Assembly (NCBI GenBank): GCA_947498985.1
Contig: CANMMF010000001.1
Coordinates: 339,501-403,500 of the forward strand
Direction: 5' to 3'
From: an uncultured Paracoccaceae bacterium
GTDB taxonomy: Bacteria; Pseudomonadota; Alphaproteobacteria; Rhodobacterales; Rhodobacteraceae
Length of the DNA: 64,000 nt
The notes beneath the pieces are model-generated. The model made no database searches. It was not told the DNA's origin and saw nothing but the letters and a program-made list of their open reading frames with translations. A program made the translations under genes and the position numbers. Shown piece after piece: positions 1-9,917 of this stretch. The number at the start of each line of letters is the position of its first letter. Position 1 is the first letter of the stretch.

Positions 1-1
1 G

Positions 2-979
2 ACCGAGGTGCTCGACGAATGCGCCGCTGCCAATGGCGACACGCCGATCACCTATTTCGAGATCACCACCTGCGCGGCGCTTCTGGCGATGTCGCGCGTG
101 CCCGCGGATTATACTTTGCTCGAGGTCGGCCTTGGCGGGCGGCTCGATGCAACCAATGTGGTGGAACATCCCGCGCTCAGCATCATCACCCCCGTCTCGA
201 TGGATCACGAACAGTTCCTTGGCGACACGCTGGGCAAGATCGCGGGCGAAAAAGCCGGGATCCTCAAGCGCGGCGTGCCCTGCATCGTCGGCCCGCAGGA
301 GGATGCAGCGCTGGAGGTGATCGAGGCCAAGGCCGCGCGGCTCGGTGCGCCGCTTCTGGCCTACGGCCAGCACTGGCATGTCTGGGAGGAACGCGGGCGG
401 CTGGTCTATCAGGACGAAACCGGGCTTTGCGATCTGCCCCTGCCGGTGCTGCCCGGCGCGCATCAGATCCAGAATGCCGGGGCCGCGCTCGCCGCACTGC
501 GTGCGTTGCAGATGCCCGAGGCGGCCTGTGAGGGCGCCATGACACGCGCTGTCTGGCCCGCCCGCATGCAACGTTTGCGGGAAGGTCCGCTGGCTCAGAG
601 CGCCCCGTCGCTCGAGCTTTGGCTCGATGGCGGGCACAACCCGGCGGCGGGTCACGCGCTGGCCACCCATCTCGCCTCCCTGCCGGAGCGTCCCACATAT
701 CTCATCTGCGGCATGCTCAACACCAAGGATGCAGGCGGATACATGCACCCGCTGGCGCAGGTGGTATCCTCCTTGACCGCTGTTTCGATCCCGGGCGAGC
801 AGAACACGCTGCCCGCAGAAAGGACCGCCGCCATCGCGGCGGAAAGCGGCATCCCCTCATCGACCGCCGGGACCGTGGCGGAGGCTTTGGCGTCCATTGC
901 CGAGAAAGACCCGTCGGCGCGGGTCCTGATCTGCGGATCGCTCTATCTGGCCGGGGCGGTGCTGCGCGAGAACGGATAA
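2..979 (+). CDS. folC: folylpolyglutamate synthase / dihydrofolate synthase (5' end missing)
   Basis: Mur-ligase-like enzyme that joins glutamate to dihydropteroate and to folates, in the cytoplasm. The reading frame is open from base 2 and the gene begins upstream of the window; about 325 C-terminal residues are present. Visible family signatures are the central-domain stretch LLEVGLGGRLDATNVV, the block SMDHEQFLGDTLGKIAGEKAGI and the C-terminal-domain motif LDGGHNPAA. The usual length is about 420-440 residues, so roughly 100 N-terminal residues, including the P-loop, lie outside. The GTG at base 8 is only an internal codon. Confidence 0.93.
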   Translation, partial: TEVLDECAAANGDTPITYFEITTCAALLAMSRVPADYTLLEVGLGGRLDATNVVEHPALSIITPVSMDHEQFLGDTLGKIAGEKAGILKRGVPCIVGPQEDAALEVIEAKAARLGAPLLAYGQHWHVWEERGRLVYQDETGLCDLPLPVLPGAHQIQNAGAALAALRALQMPEAACEGAMTRAVWPARMQRLREGPLAQSAPSLELWLDGGHNPAAGHALATHLASLPERPTYLICGMLNTKDAGGYMHPLAQVVSSLTAVSIPGEQNTLPAERTAAIAAESGIPSSTAGTVAEALASIAEKDPSARVLICGSLYLAGAVLRENG

Positions 980-1422
980 CGCGGCGATCGTGTGATGTCT
1001 CGTTTGGCCATGCCCGACAATCGCTTGATGCTGAGCGGCAGCAAAGGCTGAGGCTGAGGCTGAGGCGGACGCATATGTTGACGTGATCGGCAGACTCCGT
1101 CTAGATGTTGTGGAACGCCGCACGGTGCGGCCATCGCTCGGAGGATCAGCCGCCACAGGCGCCGAAATTGTCCGGTTGCCTGAGCCGCCACGCCCGTCTC
1201 GCAAACCAGGACCGCAACCCCTTGTGGTTGCATGGATTTTCAAATCATAGGTCTTGACACTCCTACTATATATTGACGCACCACGGCTGATTCGCCTATA
1301 CATCCTCAACCCACAGGCGCATCCGGAGAACCCGGCGCCACGTGTGTACAGGGGACATGGATCATGTTGCGCTGCATGTTTGCAGGCTTTTCACCTCGCA
1401 CCCGCACCCGCGGAAGCAGATC
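980..1422. other. intergenic stretch between folC and the LysM gene
   Basis: About 440 bases with no convincing gene. It holds a short GGCTGA microsatellite (three units, 1046-1065), a small hairpin (GCCGCACGGTGCGGC near 1113) and a plausible sigma70-type promoter close to the LysM gene. Weak reading frames on both strands show no recognisable protein. Confidence 0.5.
1273..1302 (+). promoter_or_regulatory. candidate sigma70 promoter for the LysM gene
   Basis: TTGACG at 1273-1278 and TATACA at 1297-1302 are separated by 18 bases, about 120 bases before the chosen LysM start. This rests on consensus matching only. Confidence 0.35.
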
Positions 1423-1926
1423 ATGATCCGGATCCTGTGTCTCACGTTCGGATTTGTCACCGCAACGATTGCGCTGCTCTGGGTGGTCATGGCCCCGCCT
1501 TCGGATATTGGCGCCGACACCGTGGCCCGTGCGGAAACCGCCCCGCTTTTCCTGCGTCCCGCCCTGAGCGACACCGTGAAAGCCGCGCCGACCCGTCCGA
1601 TGGCCCGGCCCGATCTGCCGGAGGCGTCCGGGGCCCTTACCGCAAAACATGGCGCCGCGACTGAGCCCCCAGAACAAATGAGCTACGGCATCGTTCACGA
1701 ATTGCAGAAACCGGTCGCGGTGGAGGCGCGGATGCAGGCAAGCGCCGTCGATGATGCAGGCAGGCTTCATCTGGTGCAGGAGGGTGAAAGCCTGGCCGGT
1801 ATCGCGTTCCGCTACTTCGGAACCACGATCGCGTATCCCAGGATCCTCGCCGCCAACCCGACCCTGTTGACCGACCCCGCCGACCTGCAGGCCGGCATGA
1901 CGTTGCGGATCCCCGAGATAAGGTAA
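1423..1926 (+). CDS. membrane-anchored LysM-domain protein
   Basis: A 167-residue protein with an N-terminal hydrophobic segment (about residues 5-24), a proline/alanine-rich linker and a C-terminal LysM fold (about 115-164; HLVQEGESLAGIAFRYFG, then NP and LQAGMTLRIP). LysM domains bind N-acetylglucosamine polymers, so a periplasmic peptidoglycan-binding role is likely; no catalytic domain is present. An in-frame start exists at 1342, but the ATG at 1423 follows GGAAG and begins directly at the signal or anchor sequence, so it is preferred. A strong terminator follows, so the gene is probably monocistronic. Confidence 0.8.
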   Translation: MIRILCLTFGFVTATIALLWVVMAPPSDIGADTVARAETAPLFLRPALSDTVKAAPTRPMARPDLPEASGALTAKHGAATEPPEQMSYGIVHELQKPVAVEARMQASAVDDAGRLHLVQEGESLAGIAFRYFGTTIAYPRILAANPTLLTDPADLQAGMTLRIPEIR

Positions 1927-1957
1927 ATCAGGCACAAGACCCGAACCGAGCAGCTCT

Positions 1958-1983
1958 GAGGGTCCTTCGGGACCCTCTTTTTT
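1958..1983 (+). terminator. rho-independent terminator after the LysM gene
   Basis: Perfect 8-bp stem GAGGGTCC/GGACCCTC with a TTCG tetraloop, followed by six T residues (1978-1983). It lies 32 bases after the LysM stop and just before the convergent zapE stop. Confidence 0.92.
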
Positions 1984-2014
1984 CATGCGGCATCCAACCG
2001 CGCCGCCCTGTTTG

Positions 2015-3079
2015 CTATTCCGGCTCCAGCCCCCAATCCGCCGCCTGCATTTCCCGCAGACGCGAGGCGGTGCGCTCGAACTCGAAGCTGCCGGTGCCTT
2101 CGACATAGAGCATCTCGGGCTTGTCCGCCGCCGAGGCGATCAGGCGCACCCGCGCCTCGTAAAGCGCGTCGATCAGGGTCACGAAGCGCTTGGCCTCGTT
2201 GAAGTTGCTGCGGCTGAGGCGGGGGATCTCCTCGATGATCAGAACGCGCAGCGTATCGGCCAGCTTGAGGTAATCCGCAGGGCCAAGCGCGCGCCCGCAG
2301 AGATCAAAGAACGACGCCCGCGCAACCGAATTGTGATAGCGCGACAATTCCACTTCGCGGCCCTTCACATGCAGGGTCAGCGTCTCTTCCAGCCCATGTG
2401 TCAGTTCTTCCCAGAGCGCGTCGATGGCCTGCCGCGCGGCGGCATCCGCGGGCGTGAAATAGACCTGCGCCCCGGCCAGACGGTCCTGCCTGTGATCGCG
2501 GTCGGAGGTCAGCTCCCGCACTTCCATATGCGTCTTCAGCAGGTCGATGAACGGCAGGAAGAGCTGCCGGTTGAGCCCGTCCTTGTAGAGATCGTCGGGC
2601 ACCCGGTTCGAGGTTGTGACCACCACACATCCCGCATCGAACAGCCGCTCGAAAAGCCGCCCGACGATCATCGCGTCGGTGATATCGGTGATCTGCATCT
2701 CGTCGAAGGCCAGCACCTTCACTTCGTCGCTGACCGCCCTGGCGATGGGCTTGATCACGTCCTCGACGTTTTCCGCCCGAAGGCGGTGCATTTCGGCATG
2801 CACCTCCTGCATGAAAGCGTGGAAATGCACGCGGCGCGCGGGCACGGTCAGGGTCTCGACAAAAAGATCCATCAGCATCGACTTGCCACGGCCCACGCCA
2901 CCCCAGAGGTAAAGCCCCTTGGGCGGCTCGGGCGACTTGCGAAAAAGCCCGCGCTTGGCCGGTTCCGCAAGCGCGCTGCGGATCCGCTCCAGCTCCGGCA
3001 ACGCCGCCTGCTGCGCCGGGTCCGGTTTCAGTCGACCGGCGTCGATGCGGGATTGGTAAAGCTCGGAGACACTGGGCAT
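2015..3079 (-). CDS. zapE: cell division protein ZapE (AFG1-family ATPase)
   Basis: AFG1/LACE1-type P-loop ATPase of 354 residues. In E. coli, ZapE associates with the Z-ring; mitochondrial relatives act in protein quality control. The Walker A motif is GGVGRGKSMLM (about residues 60-70), Walker B is VLAFDEMQI, and the sensor region VVTTSNRVPDDLY follows. Length and motif order are complete for the family. The start is MPSVSELYQ. It is downstream of pncB but separated by about 70 bases, and co-transcription is unproven. Confidence 0.92.
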   Translation of the reverse strand: MPSVSELYQSRIDAGRLKPDPAQQAALPELERIRSALAEPAKRGLFRKSPEPPKGLYLWGGVGRGKSMLMDLFVETLTVPARRVHFHAFMQEVHAEMHRLRAENVEDVIKPIARAVSDEVKVLAFDEMQITDITDAMIVGRLFERLFDAGCVVVTTSNRVPDDLYKDGLNRQLFLPFIDLLKTHMEVRELTSDRDHRQDRLAGAQVYFTPADAAARQAIDALWEELTHGLEETLTLHVKGREVELSRYHNSVARASFFDLCGRALGPADYLKLADTLRVLIIEEIPRLSRSNFNEAKRFVTLIDALYEARVRLIASAADKPEMLYVEGTGSFEFERTASRLREMQAADWGLEPE

Positions 3080-3149
3080 GGGTTCTCAATACCCCGGCAC
3101 GGCAGGTCTGTGTAGAGGCGTTGAACGCCCGCCGCCGGTCCGGCCCGCC

Positions 3150-4442
3150 TCAGACAATCACGTCCATCCGGTCCTGCTCGCCCACCCCGAACACACGCTT
3201 GTAGCGTGCGATCTGGTCGTTGGGGCCCATCGCCTTGTTGGGATTGTCGCTCAACTTCACCGTTGCGCGCCCGTTGGCCGCAACCGCCTTGCAGACCAGC
3301 GAAAACGGCGCGAGTCTGTCATCCGGCGTGAGGCCGCGGAAATCGTTGGTCAGCAACGTGCCCCAGCCAAAGGACACCCGCACCCGACCGGCGAACTGCG
3401 TGTAAAGCTCGAGGATCTTGTCCTCATCAAGCCCGTCCGAAAAGATCACCAGCTTCTCCGTCGGGTCTTCGCCGCGCTCCTGCCACCAGCGGATCGCCAC
3501 TTCCGCCCCGGTCGCCGGATCGCCGGAATCGATGCGGATCCCGGTCCAGCCCGCCAGCCAGTCGGGGGCGTCGCGCAAGAACCCTTCGGTGCCATAGGTG
3601 TCGGGCAGGATGATCCTGAGATTGCCCTCATGCTCTTCGTGCCAGTCGGCCAGCACGTCATAGGGTGCCTGCGCGAGTGCCGCGTCGTCGTCGGCTAGCG
3701 CGGCATAGACCATCGGCAGCTCATGGGCATTGGTGCCGATCGCCTCCAGATCGCGGTTCTTGGCGATCAGGCAATTCGACGTGCCGACAAAGCTTGGCCC
3801 GAGCCCCTCGAGCATCGCCTGCACACACCAGTCCTGCCAGAGAAAAGAATGCCTGCGCCTCGTGCCGAAATCGGCGATCCGCACGCCGGGCTCGACCCGC
3901 AGCTTTTGCACCTTCTGCCACAGCTTTGTCATCGCGCGGGCGTAGAGCACCTGCAGCTCGAACCGGCCCATGTCGTTCAGAACCGCCCGGCCGCGCAACT
4001 CCATCAGCACCGCAAGCGCCGGGATCTCCCAGAGCATCACCTCTGGCCAGGCCCCTTCAAAGGTGAGCTCGTACTGGTCGCCGACCCGTTCCAGATGATA
4101 GGCGGGCAGGCGCAGCGCCTCGAACCACTCCATGAACTCCGGCGTGAACATCTGCCGCTTGCCGTAGAACGTGTTGCCGCGCAGCCAGGTCGATTCCCCG
4201 CGCTTGAGGCTCAGCGACCGGATATGATCGAGCTGTTCGCGCAGCTCGCCCTCATCGATCAGCTCGGCCAGCGGCACATGTTTCGACCGGTTGATCAGCG
4301 AGAAGGTCACCTGCGTGTCGGGTTTGTTGCGAAACACCGACTGGCACATCAACAGCTTGTAGAAATCGGTGTCGATGAGCGACCGCACAATCGGGTCGAT
4401 CTTCCACTTATGGTTCCAGACACGGGTGGCGATATCGACCAT
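3150..4442 (-). CDS. pncB: nicotinate phosphoribosyltransferase
   Basis: Converts nicotinate and PRPP to nicotinate mononucleotide in the NAD salvage (Preiss-Handler) route. The 430-residue length is normal for the class. Diagnostic stretches are [10 protein letters not shown] near the N-terminus, the [12 protein letters not shown] block characteristic of PncB, and IRIDSGDP with FSDGLDE in the phosphate-binding part. It lies 51 bases downstream of pncA on the same strand, so the two consecutive salvage enzymes are probably one operon. nadE, the last step of the route, lies about 30 kb away. Confidence 0.95.
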   Translation of the reverse strand: MVDIATRVWNHKWKIDPIVRSLIDTDFYKLLMCQSVFRNKPDTQVTFSLINRSKHVPLAELIDEGELREQLDHIRSLSLKRGESTWLRGNTFYGKRQMFTPEFMEWFEALRLPAYHLERVGDQYELTFEGAWPEVMLWEIPALAVLMELRGRAVLNDMGRFELQVLYARAMTKLWQKVQKLRVEPGVRIADFGTRRRHSFLWQDWCVQAMLEGLGPSFVGTSNCLIAKNRDLEAIGTNAHELPMVYAALADDDAALAQAPYDVLADWHEEHEGNLRIILPDTYGTEGFLRDAPDWLAGWTGIRIDSGDPATGAEVAIRWWQERGEDPTEKLVIFSDGLDEDKILELYTQFAGRVRVSFGWGTLLTNDFRGLTPDDRLAPFSLVCKAVAANGRATVKLSDNPNKAMGPNDQIARYKRVFGVGEQDRMDVIV

Positions 4443-4493
4443 GGCGGCCTCCGAAAGCGCGTTCAGCCTGTGGTTAAATCGCCCCTCAGGCGG

Positions 4494-5087
4494 TTATGCA
4501 AGCGTCACACCCGCCGCCGCCATGCCATCCTGCGCCGCCGCCAGCGATCCGTTGAGGTCGATGGCGCGGCAAAGGTCCTGCCTTACGGTCACGTCGAAGC
4601 CCAGCTTGGCCGCATCGACGGCGGAGTAGTTCACGCAGAAATCCGTGGCCAGACCCACCATCACCAGCCGGGTGATGCCGCGCGTGCGCAGATAACCCTC
4701 GAGCCCGGTGGGGGTTGCGTGATCGTTCTCGAAGAACGCCGAATAGCTGTCGATGGCGGGCCGGAACCCCTTGCGGATCGTAAGCTCCGCCCGGTCAACC
4801 TCCAGCGCGGGATGAAAGCCCGCCCCGGGAGAGCCCTGGATGCAATGGTCAGGCCAGAGCACCTGCGGGCCGTAGGGCATTTCGACCAACTCGAGGGGCG
4901 CCTTGCCCGGATGCTGGCTGGCGAAGGACGAATGCCCCGCCGGATGCCAGTCCTGCGTCAGCACCACCGCGTCGGCCCCGGCCATCAGCGTGTTGATCCC
5001 CGGCACGATCTCGTCGCCGCCCGCAACCGCCAGCGCGCCGCCGGGGCAGAAATCGTTTTGCACGTCGATGACGATCAGCGCGTCCAT
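4494..5087 (-). CDS. pncA: nicotinamidase
   Basis: Isochorismatase-fold amidase that hydrolyses nicotinamide to nicotinate and ammonia, feeding PncB. The 197-residue protein keeps the catalytic triad Asp8 (in IVIDVQNDF), Lys106 (in RKGF) and Cys151 (in [10 protein letters not shown]). The metal-binding part includes [11 protein letters not shown]. It is the first gene of a pncA-pncB pair and diverges from trhO with a gap of about 115 bases. Confidence 0.95.
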   Translation of the reverse strand: MDALIVIDVQNDFCPGGALAVAGGDEIVPGINTLMAGADAVVLTQDWHPAGHSSFASQHPGKAPLELVEMPYGPQVLWPDHCIQGSPGAGFHPALEVDRAELTIRKGFRPAIDSYSAFFENDHATPTGLEGYLRTRGITRLVMVGLATDFCVNYSAVDAAKLGFDVTVRQDLCRAIDLNGSLAAAQDGMAAAGVTLA

Positions 5088-5201
5088 GGGCCTCTCCCTC
5101 GCTTTGCCCCTTGGCTACGCCGCGCCCGGGGCCCGGTCAAGCATGCCTGCGGCAAGCACACCCCTTGCGCGCGGCCCCGCCCGCCGCCTATGTGCGGAGC
5201 C

Positions 5202-6122
5202 ATGTTCACCGTCTGCGCCCTGTATCACTTCACCCGCTTTCCCGATCCCGACGGCCTGCGCGCGCCCTTGCTGGCGCTGTGCCGTGCGCAATCGGTTACG
5301 GGCACGCTGCTGCTCGCGGGCGAAGGCATCAACGGCACAATCGCCGGACCCCGCGAAGGGATCGAGGCGGTGCTGGCGCATATCCGCGCCCTGCCCGGCT
5401 GCGCCGATCTCGACTGGAAGCTCTCCACCGCGCGTGAAAGGCCTTTCGCACGCATGAAAGTGCGGCTGAAGAAAGAGATCGTGACCATGGGCCAGCCGGA
5501 TGTCGATCCAAAGGCCGGCACCGGCACCTATGTGGCGCCCGCCGACTGGAACGCCCTGATCCGGAGCCCGGATGTCGCGGTGATCGACACGCGCAACGAT
5601 TACGAAGTGGAGATCGGAACCTTCGAAGGCGCGGTCGATCCGCAAACCGCCTCGTTCCGCGAGTTTCCGCAATGGTGGGAGGCGAACAAGCATCGGTTCC
5701 ACAACAAGCGGATCGCGATGTTCTGCACCGGCGGGATCCGCTGCGAGAAATCGACCAATTACCTGCTCGGTCAGGGGGTCAAAGAGGTCTATCACCTCAA
5801 GGGCGGCATCCTGAAATACCTGGAAGATATTCCCGAAACCGAGAGCGCATGGCAGGGCGACTGCTTTGTCTTCGACGGGCGCGTCTCCGTCGGCCACGGT
5901 CTGCGGGAAGGCCCGCATGCGCTGTGCCACGCCTGCCGCCGCCCGATCCTGCCCGCGGACCGCGCGCACAAGGCCTTCGAGGACGGGGTGTCCTGCCACC
6001 GCTGCGTCGACGAAACGTCTCAGGCCGACAAGGCCCGCTTCCGCGAGCGGCAAAAACAGATTGCCCTCGCGCGCGTGCGCGGCGAGCGCCATCTGCACGC
6101 AGACCTTCCCGACGAGCGCTGA
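5202..6122 (+). CDS. trhO: tRNA uridine(34) hydroxylase (rhodanese family, YceA type)
   Basis: TrhO forms 5-hydroxyuridine at the wobble position of tRNAs, the first step towards cmo5U or mcmo5U. The 306-residue protein has the N-terminal UPF0176 domain (about 1-95) and a rhodanese domain (about 120-215) with Cys175 in the loop [12 protein letters not shown] Cys-rich C-terminal segment (CHACRRP, then SCHRCVDE) looks zinc-binding. ATG 5202 begins the conserved FTVCALYHF sequence; an in-frame ATG at 5190 is possible. The frame stays open far upstream only because of GC bias. Confidence 0.9.
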   Translation: MFTVCALYHFTRFPDPDGLRAPLLALCRAQSVTGTLLLAGEGINGTIAGPREGIEAVLAHIRALPGCADLDWKLSTARERPFARMKVRLKKEIVTMGQPDVDPKAGTGTYVAPADWNALIRSPDVAVIDTRNDYEVEIGTFEGAVDPQTASFREFPQWWEANKHRFHNKRIAMFCTGGIRCEKSTNYLLGQGVKEVYHLKGGILKYLEDIPETESAWQGDCFVFDGRVSVGHGLREGPHALCHACRRPILPADRAHKAFEDGVSCHRCVDETSQADKARFRERQKQIALARVRGERHLHADLPDER

Positions 6123-6187
6123 TCGCGCTTCATCCTGCATTTGAACTTCGGGGGAATCGGCGCTTGTGGCGATGTGGCTGGCCGCCT

Positions 6188-7411
6188 CTATGCAACCGCC
6201 ATGCCGCCGCGCGCGCGGGTTCCGCGTGTCAGGATGACGATCATGATCGCGATATTCAGCCCGTTCCAGACGATCCCGTTGATAAACGCCCATTGGTAGC
6301 TGCCGGTCTGGTCGTAGATCACTCCCGACAGCCATCCGCCCAGCGCCATGCCCATGATCGTCATCATCATCACAAACCCGACCCGCGCCCCGGCCTCTCT
6401 CGCAGGCATGTATTCGCGCACGATCACCGCATAGCTCGGCACGATGCCGCCCTGGCTGAGCCCGAAGATCAGGCTGACCATATAGAGGCTGACCAACCCT
6501 CCGGCGGGCAGATAGAGAAAAAGCGCGATGCATTGCAGGGTCGAGCCGATCAGCAGCGTGCGCACCCCGCCCAGCCAGTCCGCCATGTAGCCCGAGATTA
6601 CCCGGCTCACCACGCCGCCCAGCAACATCAGCGACAGCATTTCCGCCCCCACCGCGGCGCCAAAGCCCATATCCACGCACAGCGCCACGATATGCACCTG
6701 CGGCATCGACATCGCCACGCAGCAGGCGACACCGGCAAAGCCGAGCATGAATTGCAGCTGCCGTGGTGTGAACCCGGTGCGCGCGCGGCGCAGGCTGGAG
6801 GCGGCGTCGGCCTCCGCAAGCGCACGCGCCGAAACCTTCGGGCGCAAGAGCTGCGCCAGTGGCAGCATGATGACCAGCGTGAGAATCGCCAGCAACCCGT
6901 AGCTCCAGCGCCACCCGGCATCGGCGGCCAGCCAGGCCAGCAAAGGCGGCCAGATCGCTCCCGACAGATAGTTGCCCGAGGCCGCAATCGCCACGGCGAT
7001 GCCGCGCCGTTTCATGAACCATTGCGACAGGTCCGCGATCAGCGGACCAAAGCTCGCCGCCGTGCCAAAGCCGATGGCAATCTGCACAAGGGTCAGCACC
7101 CAGATCGACGGCGCGGTCGCCGCCACCGCATAACCCGCCGCCACCAAAACCGATGCGCCGGTCAGCGCCCAGGTGATCCCGAACCGGTCCACCGCCCGCC
7201 CGATGAACAGATTGCCCAGCGCAAAGCCGATCATCGTGCCGGTATAGGGCAGGGCGGCCTGCGACCGGGTTGCGCCGAAATCCCCCTGGATCTCCGGCAG
7301 GACAACGGTGATCACCCACATCCCGACATTGCCCATCACCGCGATGAGCAGGGTCAGGAACAGCCGCGTCCAGGAATAGCGGCTGTCGAATGGCGAAGCA
7401 GGTGATGTCAT
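6188..7411 (-). CDS. MFS transporter
   Basis: A 407-residue protein with about 12 hydrophobic segments in two halves, typical of the major facilitator superfamily. The signature-like loop is GRAVDRFG between TM2 and TM3 and YMADWLGGVRT in the second half. It resembles the monocarboxylate/oxalate-formate-type branch (long loop RPKVSARALAEAD between the halves), but the substrate cannot be read from sequence. It converges with trhO and diverges from galM with a gap of 65 bases, which leaves the possibility of a sugar-linked carrier. Confidence 0.8.
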   Translation of the reverse strand: MTSPASPFDSRYSWTRLFLTLLIAVMGNVGMWVITVVLPEIQGDFGATRSQAALPYTGTMIGFALGNLFIGRAVDRFGITWALTGASVLVAAGYAVAATAPSIWVLTLVQIAIGFGTAASFGPLIADLSQWFMKRRGIAVAIAASGNYLSGAIWPPLLAWLAADAGWRWSYGLLAILTLVIMLPLAQLLRPKVSARALAEADAASSLRRARTGFTPRQLQFMLGFAGVACCVAMSMPQVHIVALCVDMGFGAAVGAEMLSLMLLGGVVSRVISGYMADWLGGVRTLLIGSTLQCIALFLYLPAGGLVSLYMVSLIFGLSQGGIVPSYAVIVREYMPAREAGARVGFVMMMTIMGMALGGWLSGVIYDQTGSYQWAFINGIVWNGLNIAIMIVILTRGTRARGGMAVA

Positions 7412-7476
7412 GGCGCGAGACTAGGATGGATCGGCGCGATCTGGTAGGCGGAAAGCGACGCTCGAAAGGGGGCCTC

Positions 7477-8436
7477 ATGACGGACGAGATCAAACGCCAT
7501 GTGCTGCGCGAGGGCGACGTGTCCATCACGGTTTTGTCGGTCGGATGCGCGGTGCAGGACTGGACGGTCGCGGGGCGGCGCATGGTTCTGGGCTATGCGG
7601 AGGCCGAGGCCTATCGCAACAATGCCGTCTCCATGGGGGTGATCTGCGGGCGCGTGGCCAACCGGATCTCGAACGCGCGGTTCGACCTGAACGGGGAGGT
7701 CTGGACCCTGCCCGCCAATGCGGATCCGCACCACATCCATGGCGGCCCGGGCGGGTTTGGCTGGCGGAACTGGCAGATGGAGCCCCTTTGCGACACGCAT
7801 GTCCGGCTGAGCCTGCACTCCCCGCATCTCGATCAGGGCTATCCCGGCGCGGTTGATGTCACGGTCGACATGCGCCTCGACAACGGCGCATTAAGCTGGG
7901 ACATGCGGGCGGTTCCGGACCGCGAGACGCCGCTGAACCTGGCCCAGCATCTCTACTTCAACCTCGGCGACACAGCGTCGATCTACAACCACGCGCTGCG
8001 CATCGCGGCGCAAAGCTGCACGCCGACCAATGCGCAATATCTGCCCACCGGCGCACGTCTCGACGTCACCGGCACGCGCTACGACTTCACCCGTCTGCGG
8101 CGCTTTTCCGAGGCCGATCCCGAAACGCTGGGGTTTGATCTGAACTACGTGCTGAACGCGCTTTCCGATCCCGATCCGTCGGCGGAAATCCTCGCCCCGG
8201 ACGGCACGCGGCTGCAGCTCTGGACCGATCGGCCCGGCCTGCAGCTTTATACCTCGAACACTTTGCGCGCCTGTGCCGCGCCGCTGCAAGGGCAGATACA
8301 TGCGCCGTTTGCGGGGGTCTGTCTCGAGGCGCAGGATTTCCCTAACGCGCTCAACACGCCCGGCTTCGGCTCGATCCTCTGCACACCGGAGCGGCCCTAC
8401 ACGCAATCCACCAGGATCCGCATCGACGCGGGGTAA
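7477..8436 (+). CDS. galM: aldose 1-epimerase
   Basis: Interconverts alpha and beta anomers of hexoses. The 319-residue protein shows the galactose-mutarotase signatures: NRISNARFDLNG, HGGPGGFGWRNW, the catalytic-His region NLAQHLYFNLGD and the catalytic Glu in VCLEAQDFPNALN. The ATG at 7477 follows AAAGGGGG and is chosen over an upstream in-frame ATG at 7390 that would overlap the divergent MFS gene. The transaminase gene starts 72 bases downstream on the same strand. Confidence 0.9.
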   Translation: MTDEIKRHVLREGDVSITVLSVGCAVQDWTVAGRRMVLGYAEAEAYRNNAVSMGVICGRVANRISNARFDLNGEVWTLPANADPHHIHGGPGGFGWRNWQMEPLCDTHVRLSLHSPHLDQGYPGAVDVTVDMRLDNGALSWDMRAVPDRETPLNLAQHLYFNLGDTASIYNHALRIAAQSCTPTNAQYLPTGARLDVTGTRYDFTRLRRFSEADPETLGFDLNYVLNALSDPDPSAEILAPDGTRLQLWTDRPGLQLYTSNTLRACAAPLQGQIHAPFAGVCLEAQDFPNALNTPGFGSILCTPERPYTQSTRIRIDAG

Positions 8437-8508
8437 CGCCACGCCCCCTTTCGCCCGGCCCCGCGCCAGCCTAAGGTTTCCGCGCAGGTGCAAGTCAAGG
8501 AGGGGCGG

Positions 8509-9879
8509 ATGCTCAGGAACGACCAGCTGGATCAATGGGATCGCGAAAACTTCTTTCATCCCTCCACCCATCTTGCCGATTTCGCCCGTGGCGATCTGCC
8601 CAACCGGATCGTGACCGGCGGTCAGGGCTGCTATATCGAGGACCGCGACGGCACGCGGCTGCTGGATGCGTTCGCCGGGCTCTACTGTGTTAACGTGGGC
8701 TACGGGCGGACCGAAATCGCCGACGCCATCGCCGCGCAGGCGCAGGAGCTCGCTTATTACCACGCCTATATGGGGCACGGCACCGAAGCCTCGATCACGC
8801 TGGCCAAGATGGTGCTCGACCGCGCGCCGGCGCATATGTCGAAGGTCTATTTCGGGCTCTCGGGCTCGGATGCCAACGAGACCAATGTCAAACTTGTCTG
8901 GTACTACAACAACATCCTCGGGCGTCCGGAGAAGAAGAAGATCATCTCGCGCTGGCGGGGTTATCACGGCTCGGGGCTGATGACCGGCTCTCTGACCGGG
9001 CTGTCGTTCTTCCACAACAAGTTCGATCTGCCGCTGTCGCAAGTGCTGCACACGGCGGCGCCCTATTATTATCGGCGCGCCGATAATGACCTGAGCGAAG
9101 CCGGATTCGTCGCCGAATGCATCGCCGATCTGGAGGCGCTGATCGCGCGCGAAGGGGCCGAAACGATTGCCGCCTTCATTGCCGAACCGGTACTGGGCAC
9201 CGGTGGCATCGTGCCGCCGCCCGAAGGCTACTGGCCCGCCATCCAGGACGTGCTGACGCGCCACGATATCCTGCTGATCGCCGACGAGGTGGTGACCGGG
9301 TTCGGGCGTCTCGGCACGATGTTCGGCGCCGAGCATTATGATCTGACACCGGATCTGATGACCATCGCCAAAGGCCTGACCTCGGCCTATGCGCCGCTGT
9401 CGGGCTCGATCGTCTCCGACCGGATGTGGCGGGTGCTGGAACAGGGTACGGATGAAAACGGCCCCATCGGCCATGGCTGGACCTACTCCGCGCATCCCAT
9501 CGGTGCGGCGGCGGGGGTGGCGAACCTCGAACTTATCGACAAGCTGGGGCTGGTGGAGAATGCGCGCTCCGTCGGGGCGTATCTGAAAGCGTCCCTGGCC
9601 GACGCTCTGGCAGCGCACCCGCATGTGGGCGATATCCGCGGCGAAGGCATGCTCTGCGCCGTCGAGTTTGTGAAGGATCGCGAGACCCGCACAAGCTTCG
9701 ATGCGTCGGAGAAGGTCATCGGGCGCGTTGTGGCCGCACTCCTGTCGCGCGGCGTGATCGGCCGGGCCATGCCGCAGGCGGATATCCTGGGCTTCGCGCC
9801 GCCGCTATGCCTGTCAAAAGCGGAAGCGGAGGACATCGCCACGAAGACCGCCGAGGCCGTGCGCGAGGTTCTGGGGTAG
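8509..9879 (+). CDS. class III omega-transaminase (PLP-dependent)
   Basis: Fold-type I aminotransferase that moves an amino group from an omega-amino acid or amine to pyruvate or a similar keto acid. In the 456-residue protein the PLP-binding Lys is about residue 288 ([15 protein letters not shown]), the pyridine-N Asp is about 259 ([13 protein letters not shown]), and the cofactor phosphate region is [13 protein letters not shown]. From memory it is very close to a structurally characterised Ruegeria omega-transaminase, including the opening [13 protein letters not shown]. An AAGGAGG ribosome site lies 7-10 bases before ATG 8509, which decides the start over a GTG at 8488. The natural substrate is unknown. 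Confidence 0.88.
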   Translation: MLRNDQLDQWDRENFFHPSTHLADFARGDLPNRIVTGGQGCYIEDRDGTRLLDAFAGLYCVNVGYGRTEIADAIAAQAQELAYYHAYMGHGTEASITLAKMVLDRAPAHMSKVYFGLSGSDANETNVKLVWYYNNILGRPEKKKIISRWRGYHGSGLMTGSLTGLSFFHNKFDLPLSQVLHTAAPYYYRRADNDLSEAGFVAECIADLEALIAREGAETIAAFIAEPVLGTGGIVPPPEGYWPAIQDVLTRHDILLIADEVVTGFGRLGTMFGAEHYDLTPDLMTIAKGLTSAYAPLSGSIVSDRMWRVLEQGTDENGPIGHGWTYSAHPIGAAAGVANLELIDKLGLVENARSVGAYLKASLADALAAHPHVGDIRGEGMLCAVEFVKDRETRTSFDASEKVIGRVVAALLSRGVIGRAMPQADILGFAPPLCLSKAEAEDIATKTAEAVREVLG

Positions 9880-9917
9880 TCGCGGGCGCGGATCCGGCAC
9901 CGGGTCCGGGGCGTGGG

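Noticed and set aside
1046-1065. GGCTGA microsatellite as a functional repeat
   Set aside because: Only three units; too short to be more than chance or slippage.
1252-1272. TTGACA with nearby TATATA as a promoter
   Set aside because: The elements are only about 9 bases apart, too close for sigma70; the TTGACG/TATACA pair downstream fits better.
3723-5201. Long plus-strand open frame upstream of trhO
   Set aside because: It is antisense to pncB and pncA and only reflects GC-biased codon use; the TrhO homology starts at 5202.
5115-7583. Long minus-strand frame of over 800 codons
   Set aside because: It runs antisense to trhO and out of frame with the MFS gene; no recognisable domain.
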